A stretch of 64,000 nucleotides of DNA from Dipteris shenzhenensis. Its lineage: Eukaryota; Polypodiophyta; Polypodiopsida; Gleicheniales. The position numbers and the translations under genes were made by a program. Shown piece after piece: positions 43,781 through 56,550 of this stretch (its first letter is position 1; each line of letters begins with the position of its first letter). The notes under the pieces were generated by a model. That model worked only from the letters and a program-made list of their open reading frames with translations, had not been told where the DNA came from and did no database searches. The DNA is taken from assembly GCA_047967505.1 (NCBI GenBank), contig CM106539.1; one strand, written 5' to 3'.

Positions 43781-46130
43781 CAATAAAGCATGGCCCTCTT
43801 CCCTTGATGTCTCCATCTTTACATTCCTCCTCCCATCATGTACATGCTTCTCTTTCCCCTCTCCCTTTCCCCTTGTGCCATAGTCTCCCTCTTCATTCCC
43901 TCCCCTTCTAATCCCTTTTCCCCACCCATGATAATGTTTCGCCCTCACGTTCTCCTTTCCTCTATGGCCCTTGAGCGTCACCATGCTTAGTGTCTAGCCT
44001 CTTGTCCTAATTTCTTTTCTAGGTAACAGTAGACGAAACTGAAAATTAGTGAGGAGAGAAGAAGCAGCGCAGTGATGGAGAATCAATGCATGCAAAAATG
44101 AGCCATACATGAAAAATCTGACGAACTCCGTGTTGCATCCCTGCCACGTGTAGCCAATCATTAAAAACCCATTTTTGGCTTTACAAAAAAGGCGTATTTT
44201 CTACCTTCTTCAAATCTCGCCGATGCTAAGGCTCCCCCATCAAGGCAGGCCAAGCAAGAGGAACAATCAAGGAGAATCTACATCCTATCTACAAAATTTT
44301 CAGCTAGCTTAGCCAAGTATGAAGAATTTATATTCATGTTTCCTTTTCTTAAATATTTAAAAAAGAGAATTGAGAGAGAAGAGAGAAGGGAAAAGAAACT
44401 TTTTGGGAAGGAGAGGGAGGCCATGGTGGCCGACAGAAGAAGCAAGGATGGGAGATAAGGAGAAGAGAGGCCATGGAAGAGAGGAGGGGGAAGGAAGAGA
44501 AGAGGAATGGAGAAGGGGAGAGGTTAATGAAGGGGAGGACGACGGAAGGGGAAAGAGGAGAGGGCGACACAAGGACAAAGGGCGGTGATAAAAGGAGAGA
44601 TAATAGGAGAGGGCAACGATAAGGGAAGGGAGCGATAAAAGGAGAGAGGGCGAAGGGGGAAAGAGAGAGGACAGTGGAAGGGGGGACTACCTCCCCCTTT
44701 CCTTATTCCTTGGTGGTTGTGGGTACCAACAATTAAGGAAAGGGGGATAACCTTCCCCCTCCCCTTATTCCCTGGCAGCCATGGCTGCTAAGAAATAAGG
44801 GGAGGGAGATTACCCCTTCCCTTAAGGGCAGGTGGAATGCGGGCGGGCGACGATGCAGTTGGGTGGAATGCAGGCAGTGCACGGTGAACTATGGGCAGGC
44901 GATGGACTGTGGGCAAAATGCAAGCTGTGGTGGGCGGAATGCGTCGGGCACTGTGGGCAATAGTTAATTTTTATCAGGCGAGTGAGCAAAATACGTTGGG
45001 CAAGTGGTGGGCGACGGGCTACGGATGAGCAGACTGTGGTAGGGGACGGACTCCGTTGGGCAGTGGGGGATGGGTTGCAGCAAAAGTGAGCAGTGAATGG
45101 GTAGGGGCATGACACGATAGATGGAAGTACTCGAACGGGCAGATGGACAGAAGCGTGGTGGTGGGCAGATGACGGCACTCGGTGGCGATGGGCAGAGAAG
45201 GGAGAGAAGACGATGGGAAGGAGGTGGCGAGGTAGGAGGAGAGGAGTGAGGTAGAAGGGGAAAGATTGTCATACTACTACAAAATACAAGAAAGAGTGTC
45301 AGAAAGAGAGATCTTACTAGTGTACTACTGTCGGAAAGAGAGATCTTGGGAAAGAGAATCTCGTGTGTGTTTAGTGAGGAACGGATGAAAGAAAATAGGA
45401 TGGAAGAATGTTTCGGAGAATGTCAATTCTTTTTGTTTAGGAGAATGTCGGCTCTTTTGTTTGTACTTTAGATTCAAATCCTCCTATACTTTTTGTTTGT
45501 GCTTCAAATTTAAATCGCCCCACACTTCTATTTTGTAAGTTCAAATTTGAATCTCCCGGGCAAATTTTCTCCCAAACTCTTTATAAATTAGAATCCTTCT
45601 CATTTCGATTCTCTCTTTCTTTCACTTCTCTCTCATTTCCATTCTCTTTTGCTAAGCTTCCAACCTCTCCTCTTCTCCTCCTAATCGACGTTTCCTCCCC
45701 TAATCTATGTCCCTCTCGATCGACATCTCCTCTTCCCCTAATCGACATCCCTCTTGATCGTCGACCCTAAGAGGTAGAGATTTTCCTCCCTCCTCCTCCC
45801 CTCTTGATCAACTCCTCTTCCCCATAACCCTTCTCCTTATCCCCATTATCCCCTCGCCGTACTCCCCTGCTAGCCGCCCCCTGAATTCCCTCCCCTTACT
45901 CCCACCAGCCACCCCATAATCTCCTCCCTTACGTCCCCTAAATCCCCTCCCCTTACCCTCGCCAACTGTTGCCCCATAATCTCCTCCCACCCCATAATCT
46001 CTCGCGCTGCTAGCCGCTGACGAGGGGTAAGGGAAAGGGGAGTCCCCTCCCCTTACTCCTCGGTGGTGGCCGCGGCTACCAAGGGGTAAGGGCAGGGGGA
46101 AGAGGGAGGGGTAAGGGTAAAGGGGAGAGG
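43781..46130. other. G/C-rich low-complexity region with hairpins
   Basis: No credible gene. 43,780-44,010 is CCCTTTCC-rich. 44,350-44,690 is GGAGAGG-rich. 44,690-44,830 and 46,020-46,110 hold three related palindromes whose arms are CCTTATTCCTTGG / ACCAAGGGGTAAGG-like around a GGTGGTTG or GCCATGGC centre. 44,830-45,250 is a GGGCGA/GTGGGCA-rich degenerate repeat. 45,300-45,360 repeats GGAAAGAGAGATCTT. Reading frames here follow composition. Confidence 0.5.
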
Positions 46131-46139
46131 CAGGGGTTT

Positions 46140-46950
46140 ATAATTTATAATTTAATTATTAGTTAATTTATATTTATAACATAGCTATTTTATGTAAGTT
46201 TATAATTTTATTTTTTATCAGGTTGTATATATATTTTTACTTAAATCAAAATTAATGAATTTAATGTGTAATTATTTTGTATTATTTAATTTAAATTTAA
46301 ATATTTTTAAATAATATATTTTTATTTTCAATTTGTAATTTATTTTAATTTAAATGTATATTTAAATTAGAAAAATATATTTAATTTATTTTTAAATATT
46401 TTGTTAAATTAAATATATATGAAATGATTAGAATTTGTTTATAACTCTTGTATTGGAGGTAACCGATTAAAATGAATATCAAAAACAAAAAATGAAGGAC
46501 TTTTTGGATGTTTACCATTTCACCATCGAGGCTCTACTCCTTACATTATTTCTTGCTTATTAATTTTTTATTTTTATAACTTAATTATTTTATTTTATGT
46601 TTGTTTATATTATTTTTTAAAAATTATTTTACCTTTGTTTATAATTAATCTTTATATTATTTTTTAAATAATCTTTATTTCATTAGTTTGTATATTTTTC
46701 TAAAATTTAAATCCAACTTAATGAACTTAATTTGGATTTTTGAATTTAAATTTAAATATCTTAAATAATGTATTTATATTTTAATTTTTAGTTCATTTTA
46801 GTATAAATGTATATTTAAAGTATATTTAATTTAGTTTAGAATATTTTGCTAAATTAAATATACTTTAATTATATATGAAACAAATCAAAATTTGTTTATA
46901 ACTCTTGTCTTGCAGCAAGTAACCTATTAAAATGAATATGAAAAAGAAAT
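46140..46950. repeat. AT-rich degenerate direct duplication
   Basis: Two AT-rich halves of about 455 bp each end with the similar phrase TTTGTTTATAACTCTTGT … AACC.ATTAAAATGAATAT (46,431 and 46,886). Between them are many ATTTAAATTTAAAT tracts. No gene. Confidence 0.65.
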
Positions 46951-47381
46951 TATTTTTTGCTTTTTCTTTCATTCAATGGTTGGTATAGCTTAGGTTAGCA
47001 TAGATTAGTTCATCCATACAAGAGACAACTCCAAAACAACCAATCAAAGCCATGCTAAAAAGTTTCCCACTAGTTCCTAATCAGCGTCAGTCCGACGTTC
47101 ACATGCGGTTTCACACACATAACACAACCCTATGAGCAAATTTTTAGATGATAGATGACTAATCAAAGTCAAAGTTTCTGTGGGCAGAGTTTCAGTGGAC
47201 ACAATGTAATTGTTAATCATGGACAGATCATAGTTTTAGTTTTTTTCATCTCATCATTGTAGAGCCTTATTGTCTATTATTTTTCAATTTATGTATATAT
47301 ATTGAGCCTTTAAAGCCTCTAAGGCTATTTTTGATCATCCATTCAAGCACAATTATATCAGTGAGACACATTACAGCTTGG

Positions 47382-47515
47382 GCACATATAGTATTATGGG
47401 CAAAATGCATTGTCTTTTAGCTTCAGCACATTACAATATGATGGGCAAAATGCATTGTCTTTCAGCTTGGGCACATTACAATATGATGGGCAAAATGTAT
47501 TGACTTTCAGTTTGT
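47382..47515 (+). repeat. Three tandem 45-bp units
   Basis: Units start at 47,382, 47,426 and 47,471 with GCACATTACAATATGATGGG, then CAAAATGCATTGTCTTT. The first unit is diverged and 44 bp long. Confidence 0.88.
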
Positions 47516-47758
47516 ACTTTAAGGCCTTATTGGCTAACATCTTTTAGTCCAATCTATTATATACATTAAACTCATGATAAGAATATGATAATTATTTCTA
47601 AGATCTGACTTTATTGGAAATAGTTGGGCAAATCATTTTGTTCATGTTAAGCGCAATGCTTAAGGATTATTGTTGATCTTTGGTTTTATTATGAGGTTAT
47701 TCATGTTGATTACGATGCATAATGAAATAAAGTTAATGATAACTAATACTTCAATGAA

Positions 47759-48262
47759 GTGGCCCAAGCTTTTCTTATGAGATACTCTCGAAAGATTGCC
47801 AAAGTTTCTCATGTGAGAAAGTCTAGCCATATCTATATTCTCATGTTACGTGCAATGCATATTTCTCATACTCGTATGAACTTGCATGTACAAATTGGAC
47901 ATTTCAATTTTTGGATCTCTTGGAAGATTGGCCTAAACTGCCTTTGTAGTGACTTTTATGTTAGTTCTATAAGTCATAAATACCAATGTTTTTCGACAAG
48001 AAAAAAGAAAAAAGTTATTTATGACAGAATTCCATCTCATCAAAGTGAGATGGGAGATTTTGTAAGCATTATCAATGATTACTTAAATGAGTGTTTAGAT
48101 GCTGATTTTTATGCTTATGTGGTGCAAAATTCCAACAAGTGTTTTGATGATTTTGTGAATGCTTACCGATGTTGTGAAAAAAGTTTTGATACAATGAATC
48201 AAAAGAGACCCAAAATAGTGTGGGAGAGGTTAGAAGGTCAAAGTTCAGGGCCAAATGGTTGA
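47759..48262 (+). CDS. Hypothetical ORF, no family recognised
   Basis: A 167-codon frame in an otherwise AT-rich spacer. The C-terminal third (CLDADFYAYVVQNSNKCFDD, FVNAYRCCEKSFDTMN) looks more protein-like than the His/Ser-rich start. A basic KKKKV stretch follows a region near 48,000. No splice context or homologous copy in the window. It may be a decayed host exon or chance. Confidence 0.2.
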   Translation: MAQAFLMRYSRKIAKVSHVRKSSHIYILMLRAMHISHTRMNLHVQIGHFNFWISWKIGLNCLCSDFYVSSISHKYQCFSTRKKKKVIYDRIPSHQSEMGDFVSIINDYLNECLDADFYAYVVQNSNKCFDDFVNAYRCCEKSFDTMNQKRPKIVWERLEGQSSGPNG

Positions 48263-49240
48263 AGTAGAAAGAAATCATGAGCATCATAGTTAGCGAATAG
48301 TTTGGATGGGAGGAAAACAAGGAGACGGACATGTTTAAAGGGCCGAAGAGAAATTTTTATTATGAAACGCGAATGATGTTTTTTCAGGTTGCTTATGAAT
48401 AAAACTAATTAATTTCCTTAGAATTGGGGAGCCTATGTTATAGGGAACTCCACATGGCATAATATACTTGAGGGATTCCATATTCCCCTATCTAGCCCCC
48501 TAATATTTTAGTAATTCTCTGTAGGGTCCCTTTTGGAGTCCAAATTTTTTGTAATGCCCAATGCAAAAGTTCAATTGTCAAGGATACAGTATACGACCTT
48601 ATTTCACTCCACACATGCGCACATCTTGGAACTAAAGTATCATTGTGGGGACACTCTATGGAAAGGGTCCAAAAGGAATTTTCAAGAGATGCATTACCTC
48701 CAACAAAATCCCCCTTAGCTTCAAGGAGTTCGATGGCCACTTCATAGGCTTGGTAGATGATAGCTAGGAAGTTCCTCTTGTCTAAGTATTATTCATTATA
48801 AAGGACAAGTACACATACAATGCCCACCAACAAGGAAGCCGAAGGAAAAATGAGCCTGGCCTTTACTCTCAATGATGTAACCACTACCCTTTGAGAAATG
48901 GGGCATTAATTCATTGGCCCCATCTCCCCTCTGTCATTTGCCCCATAAACATCTTCAACTGATGATGCAAGCCACACTTTAAAATCTAGAAATTATATAG
49001 AAAAGTGCAGGTATAGATGCTTTATTTTTAGAGGTTAGAAAGGTTGTTATGTTGGAGGATGCACTCTCACCCTTGGGCACATAACATACAATTAGTTCGA
49101 TTGTGCACCCTGGCCTTTTGTTGATGTGGTGAGATAGCTCCTAACAGATTCAAATTGAAAGTCTTTTCACTGCTTGACGGTTGCAATTGGAGTACTCAGG
49201 CAAGTACCACCAGACACTCAATCGACAACCAATGAAATGC
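48263..49240. other. Anonymous spacer
   Basis: No gene, repeat or transposon hallmark is visible. Short frames on both strands are below what chance allows. Confidence 0.4.
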
Positions 49241-49316
49241 TACCACGGCCACCTGACAGTAGCCCACATCAGATGAACTACCACGGCCACCTGACAGTAG
49301 CCCACATCAGATGAAC
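49241..49316. repeat. Two tandem 38-bp units
   Basis: TACCACGGCCACCTGACAGT continues to CAGATGAAC and is repeated exactly at 49,279. Confidence 0.92.
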
Positions 49317-50150
49317 TTACTTGCCTGATCTATTAGATGCTTACCTACCAGATTCCTATTGGCTCATGTGCTCTGATCAGATTCTTATTGAATTGTCGAA
49401 TTCCTATCTGATCATGTGCCCCTAGCTCAGATAGCATCCGATAGGCAACATTCCTGATGGAATGCAATCTCCGAGACACATGTGCCTAATCTATCTCGAG
49501 CACATGCGACAGATTTGTCAAGGTTCAGGTAAGGAAGGCAATTGGATGCCTGCCAAAAGGCAATTGGATGCTTGATAGATGCAAACGGACAAAACAGGCA
49601 CCAAGGGTCAGTAGGAGGGGGGTATCCAATAGAAATGAAGAAGGCTTTTCTCGATATGGTCCCATAAACTTTAGATTTTCATGTGCCCTTGTTTCACATA
49701 GCATCCGATAGGAAATTTCGTGATGGGATGCAATTGGAACTAGCACATCATGTGGTGATATACCTTGTGAGGGCAAGGTGAGGGCAAGGTGGACAGAAAG
49801 AGGACACTCTGCCCAATGTTCAGACTCTCTTAGACTGAGCGTTACAGCTTATTAGCACTTACAACTTTACAAATACATCAGTGTACCGACTGGCCTCTAT
49901 ACTATAGGTTGTAAGCCTTGAATGCTCACGAAACCCCTCGGCCTTCATCCAGGAACGTTCCTGCGGCTACTGGTGAACAGTGGTGATGAATGTCCCTGCC
50001 ACTTCTTCATGCACGGCAATGGTGACGAAAGTCTTGGCAAGTTGGCCCTTGGGCAGCATCGAGCGAGCACTCTATTGACCAGTATTGCTCAGTGCTGCAG
50101 CCTTTTGTGAGCCAAAAATCATGTCCCGTCAATTGTTGAATATCCTTCTC
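49317..50150. other. Spacer with dispersed short repeats
   Basis: AGATAGCATCCGATAGG-type phrases recur at about 49,430 and 49,700, together with GATGGAATGCAAT/GATGGGATGCAAT, showing an old duplication about 270 bp apart. GGCAATTGGATGC occurs twice in tandem near 49,540. No gene. Confidence 0.45.
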
Positions 50151-53090
50151 CAACACAGTGAGGCCACTCATCAATGTCATTGTGAATTTTGCTGAGGAGT
50201 GGAGTCGTAAAGTGTGGGTTCTCTGTATCCATTCCATGTGCGCCTTTGGTTTTCGAAGTTTTCAGCTCAAACCAAGCGACAGAGACACTCATGACCTCTG
50301 CTGCTTGTTGGATGAAAATGAAAAAAGCTGGCAAAGTGGTCCAGGAGTCATGGCCATTGGCAATGAGTGCGTGTCACCCACTTTACTCGTCGCTGGGACG
50401 AACGAGCTTCCCATGTTGAGTGTCATTTGTCGATTCTTATTATTATATGCAACAGGTAGGGCACTGGGTCTTGACTCTGGAGACAAAACGCATGCTGCAT
50501 ATGACAGATGCGCCGGATTTGTGAAAGATGGTCTGCTGGGTGCTCCAGTTTAGAGCGAGAAATCACAATCGTCAAGATCTTTTGTATCATTCAAGCAGAG
50601 GAAAGCACAAACAAGCTCTCAGTCTAGAATTTTGTTGCGGTCTTTGAATCCTAGAGCCATAGATGATATATTGTCCCAAGTTTTACGATTACTCATCGCA
50701 GCGACTCCAGAGAGTGAATTCGAAGACATTGCACATCTAGCAGTAGAACAACTTCAACCTAGGATCTATTGCTACTTTCCTCTCCTTAGATTCGCGAATC
50801 GCAGCAAGATCTTGCAGATCAATCAGGGGCATTTTTGCGAATTTTACGATCATCCCTCATGTTTTCGATCAGACGGTTCAGTGTTCACCCAACTTCACCG
50901 ACCTTGCAGGTTCATCATACATAGGTGATAGACCTAGGAACCGGTTACCGGATGTGCAGTGCCACCAAGCGCGACGCTCCCCTGGCGGCGCTGTATGTCA
51001 TGGCTTTCTTTCAGGCTCTCCTTCTGTAAACAAATTTATTTGGTGTATATTTATAGCTTTCTAAATTTTTGTCTCCTCTGAGTCCAGACTCTCCTCCTGT
51101 GATTCGTGAACAAGTTTACTCGCAAATCGTATCCTGCGCATTGACAGCGTATAAAGGATCATATCTTGCAGAGATTTTGTCTCTGCTCTCTTGTCAGCTC
51201 GGCGATTCATTGCCTCTCTGTGCTAGTAGATACCCCACATCCTAGACTTATATATAAACAAAGATAACAGTAGCTATTACGACGTAGAGCTAATACTTGT
51301 CCAGTTTCTTGTAGTTTTGTCGGTATTGGGAGAAGAACAGTCCAAAAGATTGGCGGGGATAGGCTTCTGTAACCTGTTGGCCCTCAATTCGTGCTACTTC
51401 TTCTTGAATCTACTCACCTGTGTTCTCTACTATTGTATCTGGAACCTTAAACGATCGCATTCCTCCTCAACAGTTTCCTGGTTCGGACTTCGGGTTGATC
51501 GGTGCGCCACGTTTCACTAGGTTGCTTTCCCTCTGGGTATCGTGAGTGGTTTCAGAAGCTCCTACAGAACTCTTTATTTGCAATGAAGTTGTTATATTGT
51601 CTTTGGCTTCGAAAAAAGCTGCTTCGCACGTAGATTGTAGACTAATGTCCCTCTTGTGTCCAGGTGAGGATATCAAACTTCTAAAGCAATCTCTTTTCAT
51701 GCAAGAGCTCGAACTGCCGCTTGCTTCGAGTTGGAGCTCCCTTCTGTCCCACAGAGAGGGTGGAGAGGATGATGGTAGCTGCCGGATCATGCATTCACCT
51801 GTCATGTCGGTTTCTGGAAATCGATTTTGCAGATGTATGTCTGATGCGAGAGCCGCAGTTGTCTGCTTGCTCTTCCTATTGGACTGAAGGGAGCTCCACT
51901 TCAGTGCTCTCGTCGCCGATCTGCCGGCGTTACGAACTCCACGAGATGTCAGCGCAAGGCCCTTCTGTACAATGTTGCCAACTTCGACAGAACAAGTGTT
52001 TCGAAATAGTTTGTGGATGAATGTTCTCGTTAATCTAAGGCTTCCTTGTTGCAATTTATGTCAAATAATTAGCCAGGTTTTCTCTAAACAAACTATATAT
52101 CGTCGTTTTTTCCTGCATACAGTTCTTTTGGTTGCATAACTGTCTTTGTTGCGGCGTTTAAGTTCTAGCTAGGTGACTGCTATGCTATGAATGCGACGTA
52201 TGAATTCTGACTAAGCTGTATTAACGTTTTTTAATTCTCTTGCAGATGAATGCTCTCTATAAATTTTCACAATTTTGTTTGGAAGCGCTTTTCCACCATT
52301 TAATGTTTCACCTTCAATCGCTCTCATTAAGCAATTTCTTCCTGGTTTGCTGTTTACAGTGTAACAATTGATGGTTCAACTGATCGAAACAATTCGTGGC
52401 AGTAACGGTGATTTGCAACAGGTGAAAAGCAAAAACTGCGGAGGGAGATACTTAGACGCGTTTGTTCATGTGCTCTTACCCATGTCAGTTATATTTTGCC
52501 TACTTACGATGTAACATTTGATTTACTCAAGGGCGCTGCTCAGAATATAAATACCATTTGATATCTTCGTTTCTACATGGGAATCGGACCTGTCATGAAG
52601 CTTGATAGATTTGAGATGGTTGAACTCGACAAATTGTTCACTAGCGCGTATGCTGGCGGTGGTGATCTCGGCATTGTTTTTTTCTTTCGGGCTGTGATAG
52701 ATTCAACTTATGTTGTGATTTGGGTACTTCGGACCAATTTGAGAGTCGCTCTTGTTTTAAACGTTTCGTCTATGTTCACCACATGCGTTGCTGAAGTCGA
52801 ACATTGTAACTAATTCCTTGTCAATCATATGGTCAAAAAGGAGATGTGAGCTGCTTTAGCTTCTCCTGTGCCTTTACAATTTGATCTGATCGTAATTAAG
52901 AGGAGTGATTGGTTTACCTATTTGGGGATTTTCACAATAAGATAATGTTCAGTCCGGGCTTGGAGTTGAATAACAATTTTGCTACAATGCTCCCGGCTGA
53001 GAGGATGTCTCTTTGAGGTGACTGTTTTGCTTGGGGAGAAGGAGAGGACCTAATTTTAAGATGATTAAAATATTCTTGTGTATGAAATTT
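50151..53090. other. Low-copy region, possible host gene remnant, unassigned
   Basis: This region has balanced base composition, no transposon hallmark and several medium frames: forward 50,158-50,553, 50,632-50,928 and 51,546-51,887, reverse 51,467-52,054. The forward frames contain few low-complexity stretches (for example DDILSQVLRLLIAATPESEF, EDIAHLAVEQLQPRIYCYFP), but I recognise no family and could not chain them by splice sites. It could be a non-coding or UTR-rich host locus. Confidence 0.3.
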
Positions 53091-53122
53091 AAAAAGAGAG
53101 AGAGAGAGAGAGAGAAAGAGAA
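53091..53122. repeat. GA microsatellite
   Basis: AAAAAGAGAGAGAGAG-type run of about 13 GA units with one interruption. Confidence 0.95.
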
Positions 53123-53950
53123 CCTTTTCGAGTGAAATTAACCATTAAGCATAATTTTTTTATTATGTTAACAATAGCAAACACAATGTAAGTGTCAAAA
53201 CTAATCACTCTCCTTGGCCATGATAATTACACAATTATTTGAGCTCGATCTATTTAATTGTTCTACGTTCCGTTGTTGCTATAATTATTATGTATAGTTC
53301 AAGTCAAATAGATCAAAATGTGTTGTGGTTGATTATTATGTATATTGCTCTCCTCTTTTTCTCTCAAAGTGGAAAAGAGTTTTTTATGTTGTACTAACTT
53401 ACTATGGACATTCTAATCTTATTACCCTATATAACAAAACCTTGGTTTTCATAGTTCGTCAACTATGTAGTGCTTTGTCTTCAACTTTCATTGCAATGTC
53501 TGCAACCTAATCAAAGGTTAGACGAGATGATTTACAAAGATAATGCTCTTGCATTGGCTAAGATAAAGCGAGGATTATGAAGACACTTAGCTATACTTAA
53601 GTTTTCATTTACAAAAACAATTCGTTAACAAACTTTCAAATATTGAATATTTGACTATAGCTTTACTAATGCATCATGAAAACTAGCCGCAAATAGGTTG
53701 CCACTCATATTGTATGAATTTATATACATTTACATGAATTTGTAGTCCATGTATGTGACATTAGGGGAGAAATGGGGTCTTACAAGAGCCTCGTAAGTAA
53801 AGGATAAAAAAATGGAGTAGTCCTAATGAAAGGGCCAAGGTAGATCCCTGAAAGCCCTAACCCCCCTCACCTAGGTGGGATAAGCCCAAAAGTGACCCCA
53901 CCTCTTACACAACTCTTTACTCCTAAGTGGGAACCAGCAAATTCAAAATT
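53123..53950. other. AT-rich spacer
   Basis: No gene. Short frames such as 53,325-53,510 have no recognisable features. Confidence 0.4.
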
Positions 53951-53954
53951 TAAA

Positions 53955-54480
53955 TTCCCTCCCTCCTCTCTCCTCCCTGCCTCCCTCCCCCTCCTCACTC
54001 CCTCCTCCCCCTCCCTCCCCCTCCCCCCTCCTCCCCCTCCCCCTCCTCACTCCCTCCTCCCTCTTCCTCCTCCTCCCCCTCCCTCCCCTCCCTCCCTCCC
54101 TCCCTCCCTCCTCCATGCCTGCTCCCCCTCCCCTCCCCCTCCCTCCTCCCTCTTCCTCCTCCCCCTCCTCTCTCCTCCCTCCCTCCCTCCCCCTCCCTCC
54201 TCCCCCTCCCTCCTCCCCCTCCCCCTCCTCACTCCCTCCTCCCCCTTCCTCCTCCCTCTCCCTGCTCCATGCCTGCTCCTCCTACCCTCCCCTCCCTCCC
54301 TCCTCCACGCCTGTTGCTCCTCCCCTCCCCCTCCCTCCTCCACTGCTGCTCCTCCCCCTTCCTCCCTCCTCCTCCTCCCTCCTCCCTCCCTCCCTCTACG
54401 CCTACTCCTCCTCACCCTCCCTCTTGCGTGCTGCTCCTTCAAGCCTTCATCTCCACACCTTCTCCTTCTCTACACTCCTT
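53955..54480. repeat. Long CCTCC polypyrimidine tract
   Basis: More than 500 bp of CCCTCC, CTCCCT and CTCCTC units on the plus strand, broken by CATGCCTGCTC-type units about every 150 bp. The minus strand is an uninterrupted G-rich repeat able to form quadruplexes. The Pro/Ser-rich frame 53,892-54,584 is a consequence of composition. Confidence 0.93.
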
Positions 54481-54589
54481 TAGTTATGGCACCATTCAAG
54501 GACGTCTCCAACAATTGTGAGGGCCACCCCCAGGATGACTACGAACAGGACCTTGAAGAGCCATATTTGCAAAGCCAACCTTGAAAATA

Positions 54590-55814
54590 AATTGTATCAT
54601 AACGATTATGTCCCCTTTTGCCTACAAAAATGCTCAAATATATTGTATATTTAGATGTTTTGACTTTTTTGTCTTCTATTGTCCAATTTGCATGCAATAG
54701 AAAATCAAATTAAATAAAAGCTTCCTTGTATGCTTTTTAGATTGTTTAGAGTAGTTGCTTTTCTACTTGGATGAGAATCCTTCCTGAATAAATGGAATAA
54801 ATGGAAGTCAAATGGGTGATTGTCTTCTCAAAGTATTGTAGCTGTGAGCCCTGATCAACTTTCATCACTAGACGTATACTTGTAGGCAAGCCCTAGGCAA
54901 GTGGTGTAAATAATATATATGGGTATTTTCCATGAGCCTGCATTGTTCTAGAGCACAAGGGCTATTTTTTTACTTACATTACCATCCCATGCAACATGGC
55001 TGAAAAGTTATCATCATTTTGGAACGTAAGAAAGGTTTAAGAGTTTTTTTCTAGAGATGTAAAACATTGTCATCAGTAAAGCTTGAAGGAAGCTACAAGA
55101 TAGTTGAACTTAATTTGAGAAGTGGGTGCCTTCAAGTATCTTGGCTCACTAGCATTGATCAACTTAAGTATATGGTAAGTGTACTCATTATCTTTGACTA
55201 ATAATACGGCTCTTAATGTTTTTTCAAATAATTTAGGTGATTTAAAGGGTATATACTGGATTGCAAAGACCTAATATTTTTTCAAGGGAGTACATCATGA
55301 ATATTTTTATTAAAGCTATGCTTATATATTAATATAAAATCTTGGCAAATAATCATCCATGGAGTACATTGATAGGGCAATCAATACTTTTTATCCTAAG
55401 AAATGGGGACTACATATGACATTTCACACTTCAAATCTAATTTTTGCTAGAGTCTTAGCTAAGTTTGCCAACGTCCCTGAGTGCAACCAAATTTGAATGA
55501 AAATAGTTTCAAAGATGTGATCTCCTAACTTCTTTGGGAAAGTTCTTGCATTTCACCTGATGCAGATTGTTATGGTGTGGTAGAAGCTCTATTTGTAGGA
55601 TGTTGAAGACATCACTGTGATCTTAAATTTGAAATTATAAACTTGTGTCATGTAAATTAACAAAATATTTCTCTCCAAATGGGTGACAATGCTCTAGTCC
55701 TAGCCATTATCATGGCATAATCAACCTCTAGCTGCACACATATAGTTCGTTGATGTATCTCTGGGCTTCTATATTTCCCTTTGTATTGGTAAGTCCCCAA
55801 ATCTACTAGAGAGT
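54590..55814. other. Anonymous AT-rich spacer
   Basis: No gene seen. A segment near 55,300-55,345 (AAAGCTATGCTTATATATTA, then ATATAAAATC) is similar to 63,620-63,665, indicating a dispersed repeat. Confidence 0.45.
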
Positions 55815-55952
55815 CTTAATCATCTAGAAATGGAAAATAAGATGCGCACAATTATAACATGCTTCTATGAATTGAAACAAAGGCTTAATCATATAGAAAT
55901 GGAAAATAAAATACATGCAATTATAACATGCTTCTATGAATTGAAACAAAGG
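55815..55952 (+). repeat. Two tandem 69-bp units with an open frame
   Basis: Starts at 55,815 and 55,884. Each unit can be read as LNHLEMENKMRTIITCFYEL followed by KQR, 23 residues, so the duplication keeps the frame. A stop follows the second unit. It may be a remnant of a coiled-coil coding region. Confidence 0.85.
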
Positions 55953-56083
55953 CTATAGGGTATATACACTTCTTCACCTGTCATGGATTGAGCTTGCTGT
56001 GCATTGCAAGCCAATCATAAAAAATTTGGTCTCAACAATACACTTGCAACACAATAGCCTTAAAATAGATAGAGTAGATTCCT

Positions 56084-56550
56084 GTAGCTAGAATATAATT
56101 ATATGTTATTTGCAAACATTCAAAGATGCAATGAATGGAAATCCACCCACTTGATCTCCTGGTCTAAGAATAAGGTGGATCTCAAACTAAAAGTATACTA
56201 GATTTGCAATCCTCAAAACTTATCAACTACTTTACACAAAATCTCTCTGTTGGCCAACTTCACCCAGGACAAAGGAGTGATTGGCAGATACCACGAGTTT
56301 TAAAGAATATATTCTTGTAGCTAGAATATAATCATATGTTCTCTACAAAGATTCAAAGGTGTAGTGAATAGGATTCCACCCACTTCACCTTCTAGCCTAA
56401 GAATAAGGCAGATCTGAAGCTGAAAGTATACAAGGTTTGCAATCCTCAAAACTTATCAACTACTTATACACGAAATCTCTTTGTTGGCTACCTCCACCCA
56501 AGACAAAGTAGTGAGCGGATACTGTAGGTTTTAAAGAAAAGCTTGAAGTT
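56084..56550. repeat. Two tandem 234-bp units
   Basis: GTAGCTAGAATATAAT starts at 56,084 and 56,318. The similarity extends through GCAATCCTCAAAACTTATCA and GATACCACGAGTTTTAAAGAA / GATACTGTAGGTTTTAAAGAA. Divergence is moderate. Confidence 0.9.

Noticed and set aside
44349-45272. Overlapping ORFs in GGAGAGG and GTGGGCA repeat DNA
   Set aside because: Open frames on both strands with biased composition and no conserved motif.
53892-54584. 230-codon Pro/Ser-rich ORF resembling an extensin-like wall protein
   Set aside because: It is a direct translation of CCTCC repeats, open in three frames, with no signal peptide or YxY motif.
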